Positions 9,346-18,306 are shown, counted from the stretch's first letter. The stretch is 64,000 bases of DNA from Niastella koreensis GR20-10 (GCF_000246855.1 NC_016609.1:7204744-7268743), one strand, 5' to 3'. A program made the numbers and translations. Notes: generated by a model from the letters alone, not told the origin.

Positions 9346-9687
9346 GTAATTATTGCTCGTTTTTCCCGAATCTGGTCTACCAACAGGTCATTTTTAGGCC
9401 CTGAATGGCAGTATAGAAGCGGCTTTTATCAAAACTGAAAAAAATTGCTAATACTTGTTTTGCTGGTATATTTTTTATAACTTCATGAAAATGAATAACT
9501 TTGATTGAAAACTAGGCACAGTAATTGTTTAAAATTCATTTTCAATTGTTTATAGTTTTCTTGCAAATGTGAAAATTTACCGTTAATTTCATTAAAGAAT
9601 TGATTTAGTGTAGATTGCCTTTGACATTTCCTATGAAAATTTTTTCTCAAAAAATAAAATTTGTAAACCCGTAAAAATTCATGCGAC
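9346..9687. other. AT-rich intergenic region between divergent mutY and HU gene
   Basis: 342 bp, strongly AT-rich, serving two divergent genes. One TAACTTTG box (9496-9503) faces the HU gene. No convincing ORF or long repeat is seen. Confidence 0.6.
9473..9503 (+). promoter_or_regulatory. Probable promoter of the HU-TPR unit
   Basis: TTTT (9473-9476), 19 nt, then a perfect -7 box TAACTTTG (9496-9503). The -33 element is one base off TTTG. The leader to the ATG at 9688 would be about 180 nt and AT-rich. Confidence 0.4.
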
Positions 9688-10008
9688 ATGAGAAAGGCAG
9701 ACCTCGTTAACCAAATATCGGAAAAAACAGGTATACCGAAGGTTGATGTGCTGGTTACGCTGGAGACCATGTTCAAGGAAGTAAAAGACACCTTGTCCCA
9801 GGGCGAGAACATCTACATTCGTGGATTCGGCAGCTTCATTACCAAGAAGAGAGCCGCAAAAATTGGCCGTAATATCAAAAAGAATATTGCGGTACATATT
9901 CCCGAACATTATATTCCTGCTTTCAAACCAGCTAAAGAATTCGTTGCAGAAGTTAAAAAACTGCAATCAGTAAAAGAAGATCAGCCAAACCCGGATGATG
10001 AGATGTAA
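9688..10008 (+). CDS. HU/IHF family DNA-bending protein
   Basis: 106 residues, slightly longer than the usual 90 because of an acidic tail (EDQPNPDDEM). It begins MRKADLVNQISEKTGI as in HU, followed by IYIRGFGSFITKKR and the DNA-binding arm GRNIKKNIAVHIPEHYIPAFKPAKEF. HU-type dimers bend and wrap DNA. The arm has NIKKN where classical HU has NPRTG or NPQTG. This variant arm is common in Bacteroidota. The TPR gene follows 25 bp later, so the two are probably cotranscribed. Confidence 0.92.
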   Translation: MRKADLVNQISEKTGIPKVDVLVTLETMFKEVKDTLSQGENIYIRGFGSFITKKRAAKIGRNIKKNIAVHIPEHYIPAFKPAKEFVAEVKKLQSVKEDQPNPDDEM

Positions 10009-10033
10009 ATTTGTTGCTTAAATGAATTGATTC

Positions 10034-10879
10034 TTGAAAAAGCAACAACTGGTCCTGGTAGGCAGTGGAGTCGTACTCCTGTGTCTGATCTACTTTTTTG
10101 GTAAAACCATTCCCCCTAAAAAAAACCCTGGCACTGTTGCAGCAGCCGCCGGTCCAAGAGAAATAAGTTTTAATACGATTCTGGAAGCTTCCAAGAAGCA
10201 ACTGACCCCTGCCCAGCAGGCACAGGTTGCTCAATTGGAAACGGCTGTTGTACGCGGTGACGTGAAGGAACAGCAGGAGAAAGTGTACAAACAGCTGGCT
10301 AACTTCTGGAAAGACACGGCGCATTTGCTACTTCCCTACGGTTATTATACTGCAGAAGCTGCTAAATTGGAAAATTCTCAAAAAAGTCTCACCTTTGCTG
10401 CCCAATTCTTTTTAGAGGGCATTCGCCGCCAGGATAACCCGGAGTTACAGCGGTGGATGGGAATTGAAGCTAAAGAGTTATTTGAGAAAGCATTACAAAT
10501 TGCACCGGATAATGATTCGTTGAAAATCGGCCTCGGCAGCTGTTACTTGCTCGGAGGCATCAGCGACTCACCCATGGAGGGGATTATGAAGATCAGAGAA
10601 GTGGCCGAACGGGATCCGGAAAATATGTATGCGCAATTTATGCTCGGTTTAGGCGGAATGATCTCGGGACAGTTTGATAAAGCGAGTGAACGCCTTCTTA
10701 AAGTAGTGCAACACCAGCCGGAGAATGTGGAAGCGATGCTGATGCTGGCTGAAGCCTACGAAAAGCAAAACGACAAGGCAAGTGCGGTGAAATGGTACAA
10801 AGAAGGAAAGAAGCACATTCACAATGCCGATGTTGTTAATGAAATCGACGAACGTATTAAATTACTTGGTAATAAATAA
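10034..10879 (+). CDS. Membrane-anchored tetratricopeptide repeat protein
   Basis: 281 residues starting at a TTG, because no earlier ATG exists in frame. The N-terminus is a basic stretch and one transmembrane helix (about residues 6-22, with VLVGSGVVLLCLIYFFG). The rest is helical with TPR-like units in the second half, e.g. EAKELFEKALQIAPDNDSLK and AEAYEKQNDKASAVKWYKEG. TPR proteins act as scaffolds; the partner is unknown. Its position between HU and the RNase G gene is a conserved Bacteroidota neighbourhood. Confidence 0.75.
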   Translation: MKKQQLVLVGSGVVLLCLIYFFGKTIPPKKNPGTVAAAAGPREISFNTILEASKKQLTPAQQAQVAQLETAVVRGDVKEQQEKVYKQLANFWKDTAHLLLPYGYYTAEAAKLENSQKSLTFAAQFFLEGIRRQDNPELQRWMGIEAKELFEKALQIAPDNDSLKIGLGSCYLLGGISDSPMEGIMKIREVAERDPENMYAQFMLGLGGMISGQFDKASERLLKVVQHQPENVEAMLMLAEAYEKQNDKASAVKWYKEGKKHIHNADVVNEIDERIKLLGNK

Positions 10880-10942
10880 TTAAACCTTTCCGGTAAAGAC
10901 ATTAGAAACAGTATTATTTAATTTTAAACTCATTGGTGTAAT

Positions 10943-11038
10943 ATGCCTTGTGGTAAAAAAAGAAAGCGTCATAAAATAGCCACGCACAAGCGTAAAAAAA
11001 GATTAAGAAAAAATCGGCATAAGAAGAAGAACCGCTAG
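10943..11038 (+). CDS. 31-residue highly basic conserved small protein, probably ribosome-associated
   Basis: ATG at 10943, stop TAG at 11036-11038. The peptide begins MPCGKKRKRHKIATHKRKK and continues with Arg/Lys/His to the end, with almost no acidic residue, like the smallest ribosomal proteins. Very similar peptides occur at the same place, before the RNase G gene, in many Bacteroidota from my memory of these genomes. A Bacteroidota-specific small ribosomal protein has been reported from Flavobacterium ribosomes, and this peptide is a candidate for that class, but I cannot confirm identity. A terminator-like hairpin follows 15 bp downstream. Confidence 0.75.
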   Translation: MPCGKKRKRHKIATHKRKKRLRKNRHKKKNR

Positions 11039-11053
11039 TTTTATCTTCTTTGT

Positions 11054-11088
11054 AAAAGGTCGCGTCCATTCGGCGAGGCCTTTTCCTT
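11054..11088 (+). terminator. Hairpin after the small basic protein gene
   Basis: AAAAGGTC (11054-11061) pairs with GGCCTTTT (11077-11084) including one G-U pair. T-rich sequence follows. It separates the HU-TPR-small-protein unit from the RNase G gene. Confidence 0.55.
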
Positions 11089-11232
11089 CTTTCGCTGAAT
11101 CTAGTTATGTTGTCATTTATTACAGGCTCTTTAGGTTACTTACTATGTTGTACTGATACCTGACAACTGATTCCTCTTCAGCACCTTTCCTTGTAGTGAT
11201 GAGATGGTTTAGACGGTATAAAGACAGTACGC

Positions 11233-12786
11233 TTGAATAAGGAACTAATTATAAATGCAGCGCCTCAGGGTGTTGAAATCGCCCTATTAGAGGACAAGAA
11301 ACTCGTGGAATTGCATCATGAAAAAGCTGATGCAAGCTTCGCGGTGGGAGACCTATATCTAGGAAAAGTAAAGAAACTCATCCCCGGACTTAACGCCGCT
11401 TTTGTCGATGTAGGTTTTGAAAAGGATGCCTTCCTTCACTATACAGACCTCAGCCCATACGCCCGATCATTGTTGAAATTCACCCAACAGGCTATTAATG
11501 ATAATAATCCTCAGGGTTTTAATTTCGCCACCTTCCAGGTTGAACCGGAAATTATTAAAACCGGCAAGATCAACGAAGTATTAAGCGGTAAGCCGAATAT
11601 TCTGGTCCAGATATTGAAAGAACCCATTGCAGCCAAAGGCCCCCGCCTTAGCTGTGAAATTTCCCTTCCCGGACGTTTTGTAGTAATCACTCCTTTTAAT
11701 GATATAGTAGCCGTTTCCCGGAAGATCCATTCTGCCGAGGAAAGAAAACGGTTACAGAAGATAGTGGAAGCTATTAAACCCAAAAACTTTGGGGTAATAG
11801 TTCGTACCGCTGCCGAAGGAAAGAATACTGCCGAACTCCATGAAGACCTTGCCGAACTGGTGGAAACCTGGCAAACCATTCAGGGAAATTTAAAAGGTGC
11901 AGTAGCCCCCGCCAAGATATTAAGTGAGCAAACAAAAACCACCAGTATCTTACGCGATCTGTTGAATGAAGACTTTAACCGGGTTGTTGTAAATGACCGC
12001 AATATTTATAACGATACCCGCAACTACATTCAACGCATTGCCCCGGAAAAAGCAGAGATAGTCTCGTTTTATAATAATGGACTGCCCATTTTTGACCAGT
12101 ATGGTATTACCAAACAGGTGAAAGCCGCCTTTGGTAAAACCGTAAACCTGCCAAGTGGCGCCTACCTGATTATTGAACATACAGAGGCCCTGCACGTAAT
12201 TGATGTAAACAGCGGTTATAAAAGCGTTGGCAATAACCAGGAACAAAATGCCCTGGAAACCAACCTCGAAGCTGCTGCCGAAATCAGCCGCCAGTTGCGC
12301 CTGCGCGACCTGGGTGGTATTATCGTGGTTGACTTTATTGACATGAAGCTGCCCGATAATAAACGTAAGTTACTGGAGGCTATGGAAGAATGTATGCGTC
12401 CCGACCGGGCCAAGCACGCTGTGCTGCCCATTTCAAAATTCGGGCTCATGCAAATTACCCGGCAACGGATGAAACCTGAGGTAAACATCAATACCCAGGA
12501 AGTTTGTCCCAGTTGTGCCGGAACAGGTAAAATCTCTTCTACCCTGCTGTTGGAGGACGAAATTGAAAAGAACCTCAGTTACCTCATTACCCACCAGCAT
12601 AAGGACCTTACCCTGGTTGTTCATCCCATTATGCATGCCTACCTTACCAAAGGCAGCCTGTTTAAGTCAAAACAATGGAAATGGAGATGGAAATACGGCC
12701 AAAAGGTTAAGATCAGGGAAAACACCAATTATCACCTCACCGAATTCCACTTCTTCGACAAACACGACGACGAAATCAAATTGTAG
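11233..12786 (+). CDS. rng: Ribonuclease E/G family endoribonuclease
   Basis: 517 residues, the length of RNase G rather than RNase E: the large C-terminal scaffold is missing. It starts at TTG (11233), encoding MNKELIINAAPQGVEIALLE as in other Bacteroidota. An S1 RNA-binding domain (about 38-130) is followed by the catalytic region with the metal-binding Asp residues in HVIDVNSGYK and IIVVDFIDM. The zinc-link CPSCAGTGK joins monomers. The enzyme processes rRNA ends and starts mRNA decay. Its link to a HU gene and a ribosome-like small protein fits a role in rRNA maturation. Confidence 0.93.
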   Translation: MNKELIINAAPQGVEIALLEDKKLVELHHEKADASFAVGDLYLGKVKKLIPGLNAAFVDVGFEKDAFLHYTDLSPYARSLLKFTQQAINDNNPQGFNFATFQVEPEIIKTGKINEVLSGKPNILVQILKEPIAAKGPRLSCEISLPGRFVVITPFNDIVAVSRKIHSAEERKRLQKIVEAIKPKNFGVIVRTAAEGKNTAELHEDLAELVETWQTIQGNLKGAVAPAKILSEQTKTTSILRDLLNEDFNRVVVNDRNIYNDTRNYIQRIAPEKAEIVSFYNNGLPIFDQYGITKQVKAAFGKTVNLPSGAYLIIEHTEALHVIDVNSGYKSVGNNQEQNALETNLEAAAEISRQLRLRDLGGIIVVDFIDMKLPDNKRKLLEAMEECMRPDRAKHAVLPISKFGLMQITRQRMKPEVNINTQEVCPSCAGTGKISSTLLLEDEIEKNLSYLITHQHKDLTLVVHPIMHAYLTKGSLFKSKQWKWRWKYGQKVKIRENTNYHLTEFHFFDKHDDEIKL

Positions 12787-12801
12787 CCTGAAGGCTACAG
12801 C

Positions 12802-12895
12802 CAATTGGCAATAAACAATTAGCAAAATTCCCGGATCCCGGGAATTTTGTATTTATGGCTGTTTGCCTATTGCATATTGGTCATTGCCTGTTGTT
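12802..12895. repeat. Inverted heptad arrays (CAATNNN) around a terminator palindrome, locus 1
   Basis: The left array (12802-12829) consists of four 7-bp units beginning CAATTGG and CAATAAA. The right array (12861-12895) has five units such as TATTGCA and CATTGCC, the complementary form. Between them lies the palindrome at 12824-12848. Unit length is kept at 7 while the last bases vary. Confidence 0.75.
12824..12848. terminator. Palindromic terminator after rng
   Basis: AAAATTCCCGG (12824-12834) and CCGGGAATTTT (12838-12848) form a perfect 11-bp stem with a 3-nt loop, 38 bp after the rng stop. The A and T runs at the ends allow bidirectional use. Confidence 0.7.
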
Positions 12896-13032
12896 TTTCA
12901 GGTAGGTATATAAAAAAAACAGATCGGGTAAGAATACCCGATCGAAATATAAAACCAGAAAGGCGTAGGGAAAAAAGTGAATCAGACATGCCAAAATTAT
13001 CAGTAAAAAACTAACAGCAAAGGATAAATTGG

Positions 13033-13081
13033 TAAGTGTGCAGTTTTGCCAATAAGTGTGCAGTTATTGCCGATAAGTGTG
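13033..13081. repeat. Three short direct repeats, possible mobile-element end remnant
   Basis: TAAGTGTG occurs at 13033, 13053 and 13074. The first two copies extend to TAAGTGTGCAGTTTTGCC-like sequence. The spacing of 20 and 21 bp equals about two helical turns. Multiple short direct repeats near a terminus are a feature of IS21-family elements, but no transposase gene is present. Confidence 0.5.
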
Positions 13082-13201
13082 TAACCAAAATCGTCAAATT
13101 ACCCAGATCGCCTCCCGTTTTTCATTTTTTTGCCTCCTCACTTCCCCTTTTGCATACATAATCAATTAATGTTCTTGCATTAAAGAAAAAGGCCCCGTCC
13201 T

Positions 13202-13302
13202 CAATTGACAATAGGCAAAATTTTAAATTTGAACAGCTCCCAATAGGCAAGGGATCCCGAAATTGGGGGATCCCTTGCCTATTTGCTAATTGTCAATTGT
13301 AT
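13202..13302. repeat. Inverted heptad arrays around a long palindrome, locus 2
   Basis: The outer arms CAATTGACAAT (13202-13212) and ATTGTCAATTG (13289-13299) are perfectly complementary. The inner arms at 13242-13258 and 13267-13283 form a perfect 17-bp stem centred on GGGATCCC, with an 8-nt loop. The flanks are 7-bp units (CAATTGA, CAATAGG; then TTGCCTA, TTTGCTA). The right array reaches the stop codon of the zinc peptidase gene, so it may also terminate that gene. Confidence 0.8.
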
Positions 13303-13991
13303 TAATCCCTGCTTCTGCCGCCCAGGAAAATCATTATATATTTTACCAGCGTAGCTATAGAAGCCAAAGCAGCCACCACATACGTCAGGGCAGCCCATTT
13401 AAGCGCGTCTTTTGCCTGTGGGTACTCCCTGGCATCGGTAATATTGCTGCGATTTAACCAGGCTAAAGCCCTTCTGCTGGCATCCAGCTCAACCGGCAAT
13501 GTAATCACTGAGAATAAAGTAGTTAGGCCAAACAGGATAATGCCTGCCAGTAATAAGCCGGGGAACACATGGATCATAAATACGCCCAGTAACAGGATCC
13601 ACTGCACAATACCCGAACTGAACATTACCACCGGCACCAGCTTGCTCCTGAGCGTTAGCCATTGGTAAGCATTGGCATGCTGTACCGCGTGGCCGCATTC
13701 GTGGGCCGCCACAGCCGCAGAAGCCACTGATATACCATTATATACGTCTGGGCTGAGGTTCACTGTTTTAGAGGCCGGATCGTAGTGGTCGCTTAAAAAG
13801 CCATCAGAAGATCTTACCTGAACGTCATATATACCATTATCGCGTAACATTTTCATTGCCACTTCCCTACCCGTTAAACCGGCCGTCAGGGGCACCTTGC
13901 TGTACTTCGCAAATTTGCCTTTCAGCACCCCCGACACCAACATACTGATCACTAAAAACAGGATCGAAATCAACCAAATTTGTGGTGTCAT
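13302..13991 (-). CDS. Membrane zinc metallopeptidase (YugP family)
   Basis: 229 residues. One N-terminal transmembrane helix (about 4-24) is followed by a soluble part with the zincin motif HECGHA (about 98-103), whose two His and Glu bind zinc and activate water. Further helices occupy about 120-170 and 195-222. LSPDVYNGISVASAAVAAHECGH-like context is typical of the YugP / DUF zinc metallopeptidase group. The substrate is unknown. Two repeat-bounded terminators lie beyond its end, opposite rng. Confidence 0.88.
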   Translation of the reverse strand: MTPQIWLISILFLVISMLVSGVLKGKFAKYSKVPLTAGLTGREVAMKMLRDNGIYDVQVRSSDGFLSDHYDPASKTVNLSPDVYNGISVASAAVAAHECGHAVQHANAYQWLTLRSKLVPVVMFSSGIVQWILLLGVFMIHVFPGLLLAGIILFGLTTLFSVITLPVELDASRRALAWLNRSNITDAREYPQAKDALKWAALTYVVAALASIATLVKYIMIFLGGRSRD

Positions 13992-14530
13992 TTTTCTTAC
14001 TCTTTATTTAATTAATAACAATAATCTATCAAATCAGTTACCAATTAATTTGAGTATTTTTTACGCCATTTTTCGTCAGAAATAGGGGTACTTTTTGTCA
14101 TTATGTTAGCGTATAATCGCGGTAGGCTGACATTTTATCACAAGGGGTTTGACCGATTTCTTAAAATTGTATTAAAATTTGATTATCAATGCCTTATGGC
14201 ACTAATTAACAAAAACGGGCAATCGTTTATAGGGTTTTTAAATTTATTCACAACCCCAAAAAATAATTTTGTTATGTGGCGCTTATTTGTAATTTAGTGC
14301 AAGAATTTAATGGGTTAGTAAGTAAGGGGTCAACAGTAATGTTGGCCTTTTTACTTTTAAGAAAAAGCCCCTCTTTTACCCCCTCGTTTTTACTACTGTT
14401 TTTCGGTTATCTCATCATCAGAAATGAAATGCTTTAATCCTTCATTTATCATAACTATCATACCACCCTCCACGCTGTTTTAAATCTTCATTCATCATCT
14501 CATCTTCTCTTCATTCATTAACTTTATCGT
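13992..14530. other. AT-rich intergenic region between divergent zinc peptidase and radA genes
   Basis: 539 bp with low GC. A 64-codon frame (14103-14297) has no family features and an AT-driven composition, so I treat the region as noncoding. A TAACTTTA box (14519-14526) lies directly before the radA ATG but too close for a usual start point. Confidence 0.6.
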
Positions 14531-15907
14531 ATGGCTAAAGTTAAAACAGCATTCTTTTGTTCTAATTGTGGATATGAAAGTGCAAAATGGTTAGGTAAAT
14601 GTCCATCATGCGGAACCTGGAATACATTTGTTGAAGAAGTAATTTCAAAACCCTCTGTTAAAAAAGAAAATGGCTGGGATGATTATCACGAAGAAACAAA
14701 ATCAACCCGCACCATTCCATTAAGCAGCATCACCAGCAGCGAACAGGTTCGCATTACTACATCCGATGCAGAACTTAACCGCGTATTAGGTGGCGGCATA
14801 GTGCCGGGGAGTATAGTATTGATCGCTGGTGAACCAGGTATAGGTAAATCGACGCTGTTTTTACAAAATGGTTTACAGCTACAGAATAAAACTGTGTTAT
14901 ATATCAGCGGCGAAGAAAGCGAACAACAAATAAAGATGCGGGCCGACCGCCTGAATATCAAAAACGATAACTTTTACCTGCTTACAGAAACAGTAACGCA
15001 AACAATTTTCCAGGAGATCAAGAAATTAAAACCTCACCTGGTCATTGTTGACTCCATTCAAACTATTCAATCGCCATACATCGACTCGTCACCGGGAAGC
15101 ATATCCCAGATCAGGGAGTCGGCTGCCGAGTTTCAACGCTTTGCCAAGGAAACCAATACACCGGTATTCCTTATTGGCCACATCACCAAAGATGGAAGCA
15201 TTGCCGGTCCCAAGATCCTGGAGCATATGGTTGATACCGTACTGCAGTTTGAAGGCGACCGTCATTACGCCTATCGAATTCTACGAACCATCAAGAACCG
15301 GTTTGGCAGCACATCTGAGTTGGGTATTTATGAAATGACCGGCGGAGGAATGCGCGTCGTTAATAATCCAAGCGAAATATTAATGACGCCAAAAGAAGAC
15401 CGCCTGAGTGGTATTGCCATTGCCGCAACTATTGAAGGCATGCGTCCATTGTTGATTGAAGTACAGGCATTGGTTACCCAATCTGTGTACGGAACACCAC
15501 AACGTACGGTATCAGGTTTCGATCTGCGGCGCTTACAATTACTGCTGGCGGTACTGGAAAAGAGAGGAGGCTTTCATTTCGGCGTTAAAGATGTTTTTTT
15601 GAACATTGCCGGCGGTTTGAAGGTAGAAGACCCCTCGATCGATCTCGCCGTTTTATGCGCTCTCCTGAGCTCCTACGAGGATGTCCCATTACCGCAGCAT
15701 GTTTGTTTTGCCGGCGAAGTGGGATTGAGCGGGGAAGTACGAGCCGTTCATCGCGTAGAACAACGTATAGCAGAAGCCGAAAAACTCGGTTTTGAAAAAA
15801 TCATCGTTTCGCGGTACGGACAAAAATCAATCGGGAAACAATCCGGTAACATTGAAGTAATATCCATGGGCCGGGTTGAAGAAGTTTATCAGTATTTGTT
15901 TCAATAA
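14531..15907 (+). CDS. radA: DNA repair protein RadA
   Basis: 458 residues, full length. It has the N-terminal C4 zinc finger (C10, C13, C24, C27), Walker A GEPGIGKST (100-108), the RadA-specific KNRFG (255-259), and a C-terminal Lon-protease-like domain without catalytic residues. RadA is a hexameric helicase-like ATPase that promotes branch migration during RecA-mediated recombination and natural transformation. The ComF-like gene follows 31 bp later, giving a DNA repair/uptake pair. Confidence 0.97.
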   Translation: MAKVKTAFFCSNCGYESAKWLGKCPSCGTWNTFVEEVISKPSVKKENGWDDYHEETKSTRTIPLSSITSSEQVRITTSDAELNRVLGGGIVPGSIVLIAGEPGIGKSTLFLQNGLQLQNKTVLYISGEESEQQIKMRADRLNIKNDNFYLLTETVTQTIFQEIKKLKPHLVIVDSIQTIQSPYIDSSPGSISQIRESAAEFQRFAKETNTPVFLIGHITKDGSIAGPKILEHMVDTVLQFEGDRHYAYRILRTIKNRFGSTSELGIYEMTGGGMRVVNNPSEILMTPKEDRLSGIAIAATIEGMRPLLIEVQALVTQSVYGTPQRTVSGFDLRRLQLLLAVLEKRGGFHFGVKDVFLNIAGGLKVEDPSIDLAVLCALLSSYEDVPLPQHVCFAGEVGLSGEVRAVHRVEQRIAEAEKLGFEKIIVSRYGQKSIGKQSGNIEVISMGRVEEVYQYLFQ

Positions 15908-15938
15908 GGCCTGATGAAGTAGCAGTTAAACAACTGCT

Positions 15939-16634
15939 ATGTTAAAAAACGAATTTCATTCTTTAATACATCTCTTCCTCCCCCATCACTGTGCCGGCTG
16001 CGGCAGTGATATCATGAGCCGGCAACAGGCATTATGTATGCATTGCATAAACCGGTTGCCGGTAACGGGGTTTCAACTGCATGCCAACAACCCGGTAGAA
16101 AAAATATTCTGGGGCCGCATGCCTGTCACCGCTGCCGCCAGTTACCTGTACTTCTCAAAAGACTCGTTGTTACAACACATAGTGCATGAGTTAAAGTACA
16201 AAGGCAACAAAGAGCTGGGATTATTCCTGGGCCGCAAAATGGGCGAAGCCTTGTTACAAACCCATCGCTTTCATGATATCGATGCCCTGGTGCCATTACC
16301 ACTATTTGCGGCCCGGCAACGAAAACGGGGTTATAACCAGGCGTCGCTTCTTTGCAGAGGCATAGCGGGCGTTTTATCACTTCCCGTATTGGAACAGATA
16401 ATTCACCGCCGCACTTCCAGCGAAACACAAACAAACAAGAACCGCATCAACCGCTGGCTGAATATGCAGGGCAAATTCGAATTACAGCAACCAGATGCCA
16501 TTAATGGCAAACATATATTATTGGTTGATGATGTAATAACCACCGGCGCCACCCTGGAGGCCTGTGGCCAGGAACTGTTAACCGCCCCCAATACCCGCTT
16601 AAGCATTATGACAATGGCCTTCACAGTAAAATAA
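15939..16634 (+). CDS. ComF family protein (phosphoribosyltransferase fold)
   Basis: 231 residues. An N-terminal zinc ribbon (CAGCGSDI then CMHC) is followed by a double-zinc-type linker and a PRTase domain with the PRPP loop ILLVDDVITTGATL near 192-205. ComF in Gram-positives supports DNA uptake together with the ComFA helicase; in Gram-negatives (GntX) the role is less clear. It lies just downstream of radA, which supports a link to recombination or transformation. Confidence 0.88.
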   Translation: MLKNEFHSLIHLFLPHHCAGCGSDIMSRQQALCMHCINRLPVTGFQLHANNPVEKIFWGRMPVTAAASYLYFSKDSLLQHIVHELKYKGNKELGLFLGRKMGEALLQTHRFHDIDALVPLPLFAARQRKRGYNQASLLCRGIAGVLSLPVLEQIIHRRTSSETQTNKNRINRWLNMQGKFELQQPDAINGKHILLVDDVITTGATLEACGQELLTAPNTRLSIMTMAFTVK

Positions 16635-16688
16635 ACACAAACGCAGCGGCGTTTTAACTGTATCTGAAAACGTGTATTTTTACAGAAC

Positions 16689-18083
16689 ATGAAATATATA
16701 CTTGTTGCTTTACTGCTTACCGGCATCCTGATCTCCTGTAAAAAGGAATCATTCATAACCAGCAGCACGGCATCGCTGAGTACCAGCACCGACAGCCTAC
16801 ATTTTGATACCTTATTCACTACCACAGGCTCTACAATCAGGTACTTTCGTATTTACAATAACAATAACCAAAAGCTGCGTTTGAGTAAAGTGGCCCTTAA
16901 AGGGGGCAATACATCTTACTTCAGGATCAATGTTGACGGTACACAAGGCCCCGAAGTGAATGATATTGAAATGGACGCCAACGACAGCATTTATGTTTTC
17001 GTAACTGTGAAGATCGATCCTACCGCTGCCAACCTGCCCTTTGTAGTGCAGGACAGCATCTCCATAGATTATAACGGCAATCGTCGCTGGATCCAATTGG
17101 ATGGCTGGGGACAAAATGCCAGTTTTATGCGCGCAAAAGTTATTACCGGCAGTGTTTCCTGGACCAACACAGTTCCCTATGTTATCCTAGGTGGTTTACT
17201 CGTCGATAAAAACTCAACCCTTACCATCGAAAAAGGATGCCGCATCTATCTGCACGCCGATGCCCCCTTTGTGGTTGATGGCACGCTGAAAGTTACCGGT
17301 GAAAAATACGACAGCACCCGGGTGGTATTCAGAGGCGACCGGCTCGATGATCCGTATCGCGATTTCCCCGGCGGCTGGCCCGGCATTTATTTCCGCGAAA
17401 CCAGTAAAGACAATACCCTGCAATATGCCAATATCATTAATGCCTATCAGGGTATAGTAGCCGAAAAGCCATCAGTAAATGCCAACCCCAAAGTATTCCT
17501 TAGCGAATGCGTGGTTGATAATTGCTATGATGCCGGCATCCTGGGCGCCCAAACAAATATCAAAGCCCAAAACTGCCTGGTGAGCAATTGCGGAAAAAAC
17601 ATCTTTTTAGGGTATGGCGGCACTTATGATTTTTCACATGTAACAGCCGCTACCTGGTCCAATACCTACCTCCTGCATAAAGATCCCGTACTGGCAGTAA
17701 CCAATTATTACAAAGACGGCAACACTATAACCACGTCAAACTGTACAGCCAGTTTTAAGAATTGCATCTTCTGGGGCGAAAACGGCACTACCGAAGACGA
17801 AGTAGTAACTGATAAACAGGGAACATCTGTTTTCAATGTCAGCTTTCAGAACTGTTTATGGAAGGTGAAGAACCAGCCAGCCAATGTTAATGCTGTCAAC
17901 ATCACGGCCAACCGGTCCCCCGAGTTCGATAGCATTAATACCCAGTTAAAATATTACAATTTCCGGTTGAGCGATAGATCACCTGCTCTTAATATTGGCG
18001 CCGACCTGGGCATTACCAACGATCTCGATGGAAAACCAAGACCCATTGGCAAACCTGACTTAGGCTGTTATGAAAGACAATAA
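16689..18083 (+). CDS. Lipoprotein with choice-of-anchor Q / parallel beta-helix features
   Basis: 464 residues with a lipoprotein signal peptide (LLTGILISC, Cys about 17). An Ig-like N-terminal part carries repeated short strands. The middle (about 170-420) has turns such as NCYDAGILGAQ and AQNCLVSNCGKNIFLG, typical of a right-handed beta-helix. The C-terminus SPALNIGADLG followed by LDGKPRPIG and PDLGCYE is the choice-of-anchor Q signature. It is probably a surface-exposed binding or glycan-degrading protein, but no catalytic residues are evident. Confidence 0.75.
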   Translation: MKYILVALLLTGILISCKKESFITSSTASLSTSTDSLHFDTLFTTTGSTIRYFRIYNNNNQKLRLSKVALKGGNTSYFRINVDGTQGPEVNDIEMDANDSIYVFVTVKIDPTAANLPFVVQDSISIDYNGNRRWIQLDGWGQNASFMRAKVITGSVSWTNTVPYVILGGLLVDKNSTLTIEKGCRIYLHADAPFVVDGTLKVTGEKYDSTRVVFRGDRLDDPYRDFPGGWPGIYFRETSKDNTLQYANIINAYQGIVAEKPSVNANPKVFLSECVVDNCYDAGILGAQTNIKAQNCLVSNCGKNIFLGYGGTYDFSHVTAATWSNTYLLHKDPVLAVTNYYKDGNTITTSNCTASFKNCIFWGENGTTEDEVVTDKQGTSVFNVSFQNCLWKVKNQPANVNAVNITANRSPEFDSINTQLKYYNFRLSDRSPALNIGADLGITNDLDGKPRPIGKPDLGCYERQ

Positions 18084-18084
18084 C

Positions 18085-18205
18085 CAATTGACAATTGACA
18101 ATAAGCAATTGGCGAGGGCCTCCGAATTACGGAATCTCCTTCTTTTTGCAACCTTCCGAATTTTTGGGTTTTTGTCTATTGCCTTTTGTCCATTGCCAAT
18201 TGTTT
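18085..18205. repeat. Inverted heptad arrays (CAATNNN), locus 3
   Basis: The left array (18085-18112) has four 7-bp units, two of them CAATTGA. The right array (18171-18205) has five units such as ATTGCCT and ATTGCCA. Read as arms, 18085-18109 and 18178-18202 pair over 25 nt with five mismatches. The GC-rich middle (18113-18140) lies between. The element starts 2 bp after the lipoprotein stop codon. Confidence 0.75.
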
Positions 18206-18224
18206 ACCGTTAACCATATTTTTG
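18192..18224 (+). promoter_or_regulatory. Probable promoter of the glutathione peroxidase gene
   Basis: The -7 box TATTTTTG (18217-18224) is a full match; ATTG (18192-18195) with a 21-nt spacer is a possible -33 element. The -33 element lies in the right heptad array. The leader would be about 75 nt. Confidence 0.4.
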
Positions 18225-18306
18225 CATGGAAGCAACCAATTTAATATCATCTTTGTATAGTACAGGTTGCTGGTCAACAAACACTATACTTTAAATTTTA
18301 TCAATT

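Larger units (their letters stand above)
12787..13301. other. Intergenic region rich in repeats between rng and a zinc peptidase gene
   Basis: 515 bp between convergent genes with no credible ORF. It contains two composite elements, each made of CAATNNN heptad arrays facing each other around a GC-rich palindrome (12802-12895 and 13202-13302), and between them three copies of a 20-21-bp direct repeat (13033-13081). Confidence 0.8.

Noticed and set aside
12787-13301. Complete insertion sequence
   Set aside because: No transposase frame and no consistent terminal inverted repeats bounding the region; the palindromes belong to terminator-like elements.
14103-14297. 64-codon plus-strand frame between the zinc peptidase and radA genes
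   Set aside because: Very AT-rich, no recognisable features, lies in a divergent promoter region; probably chance.
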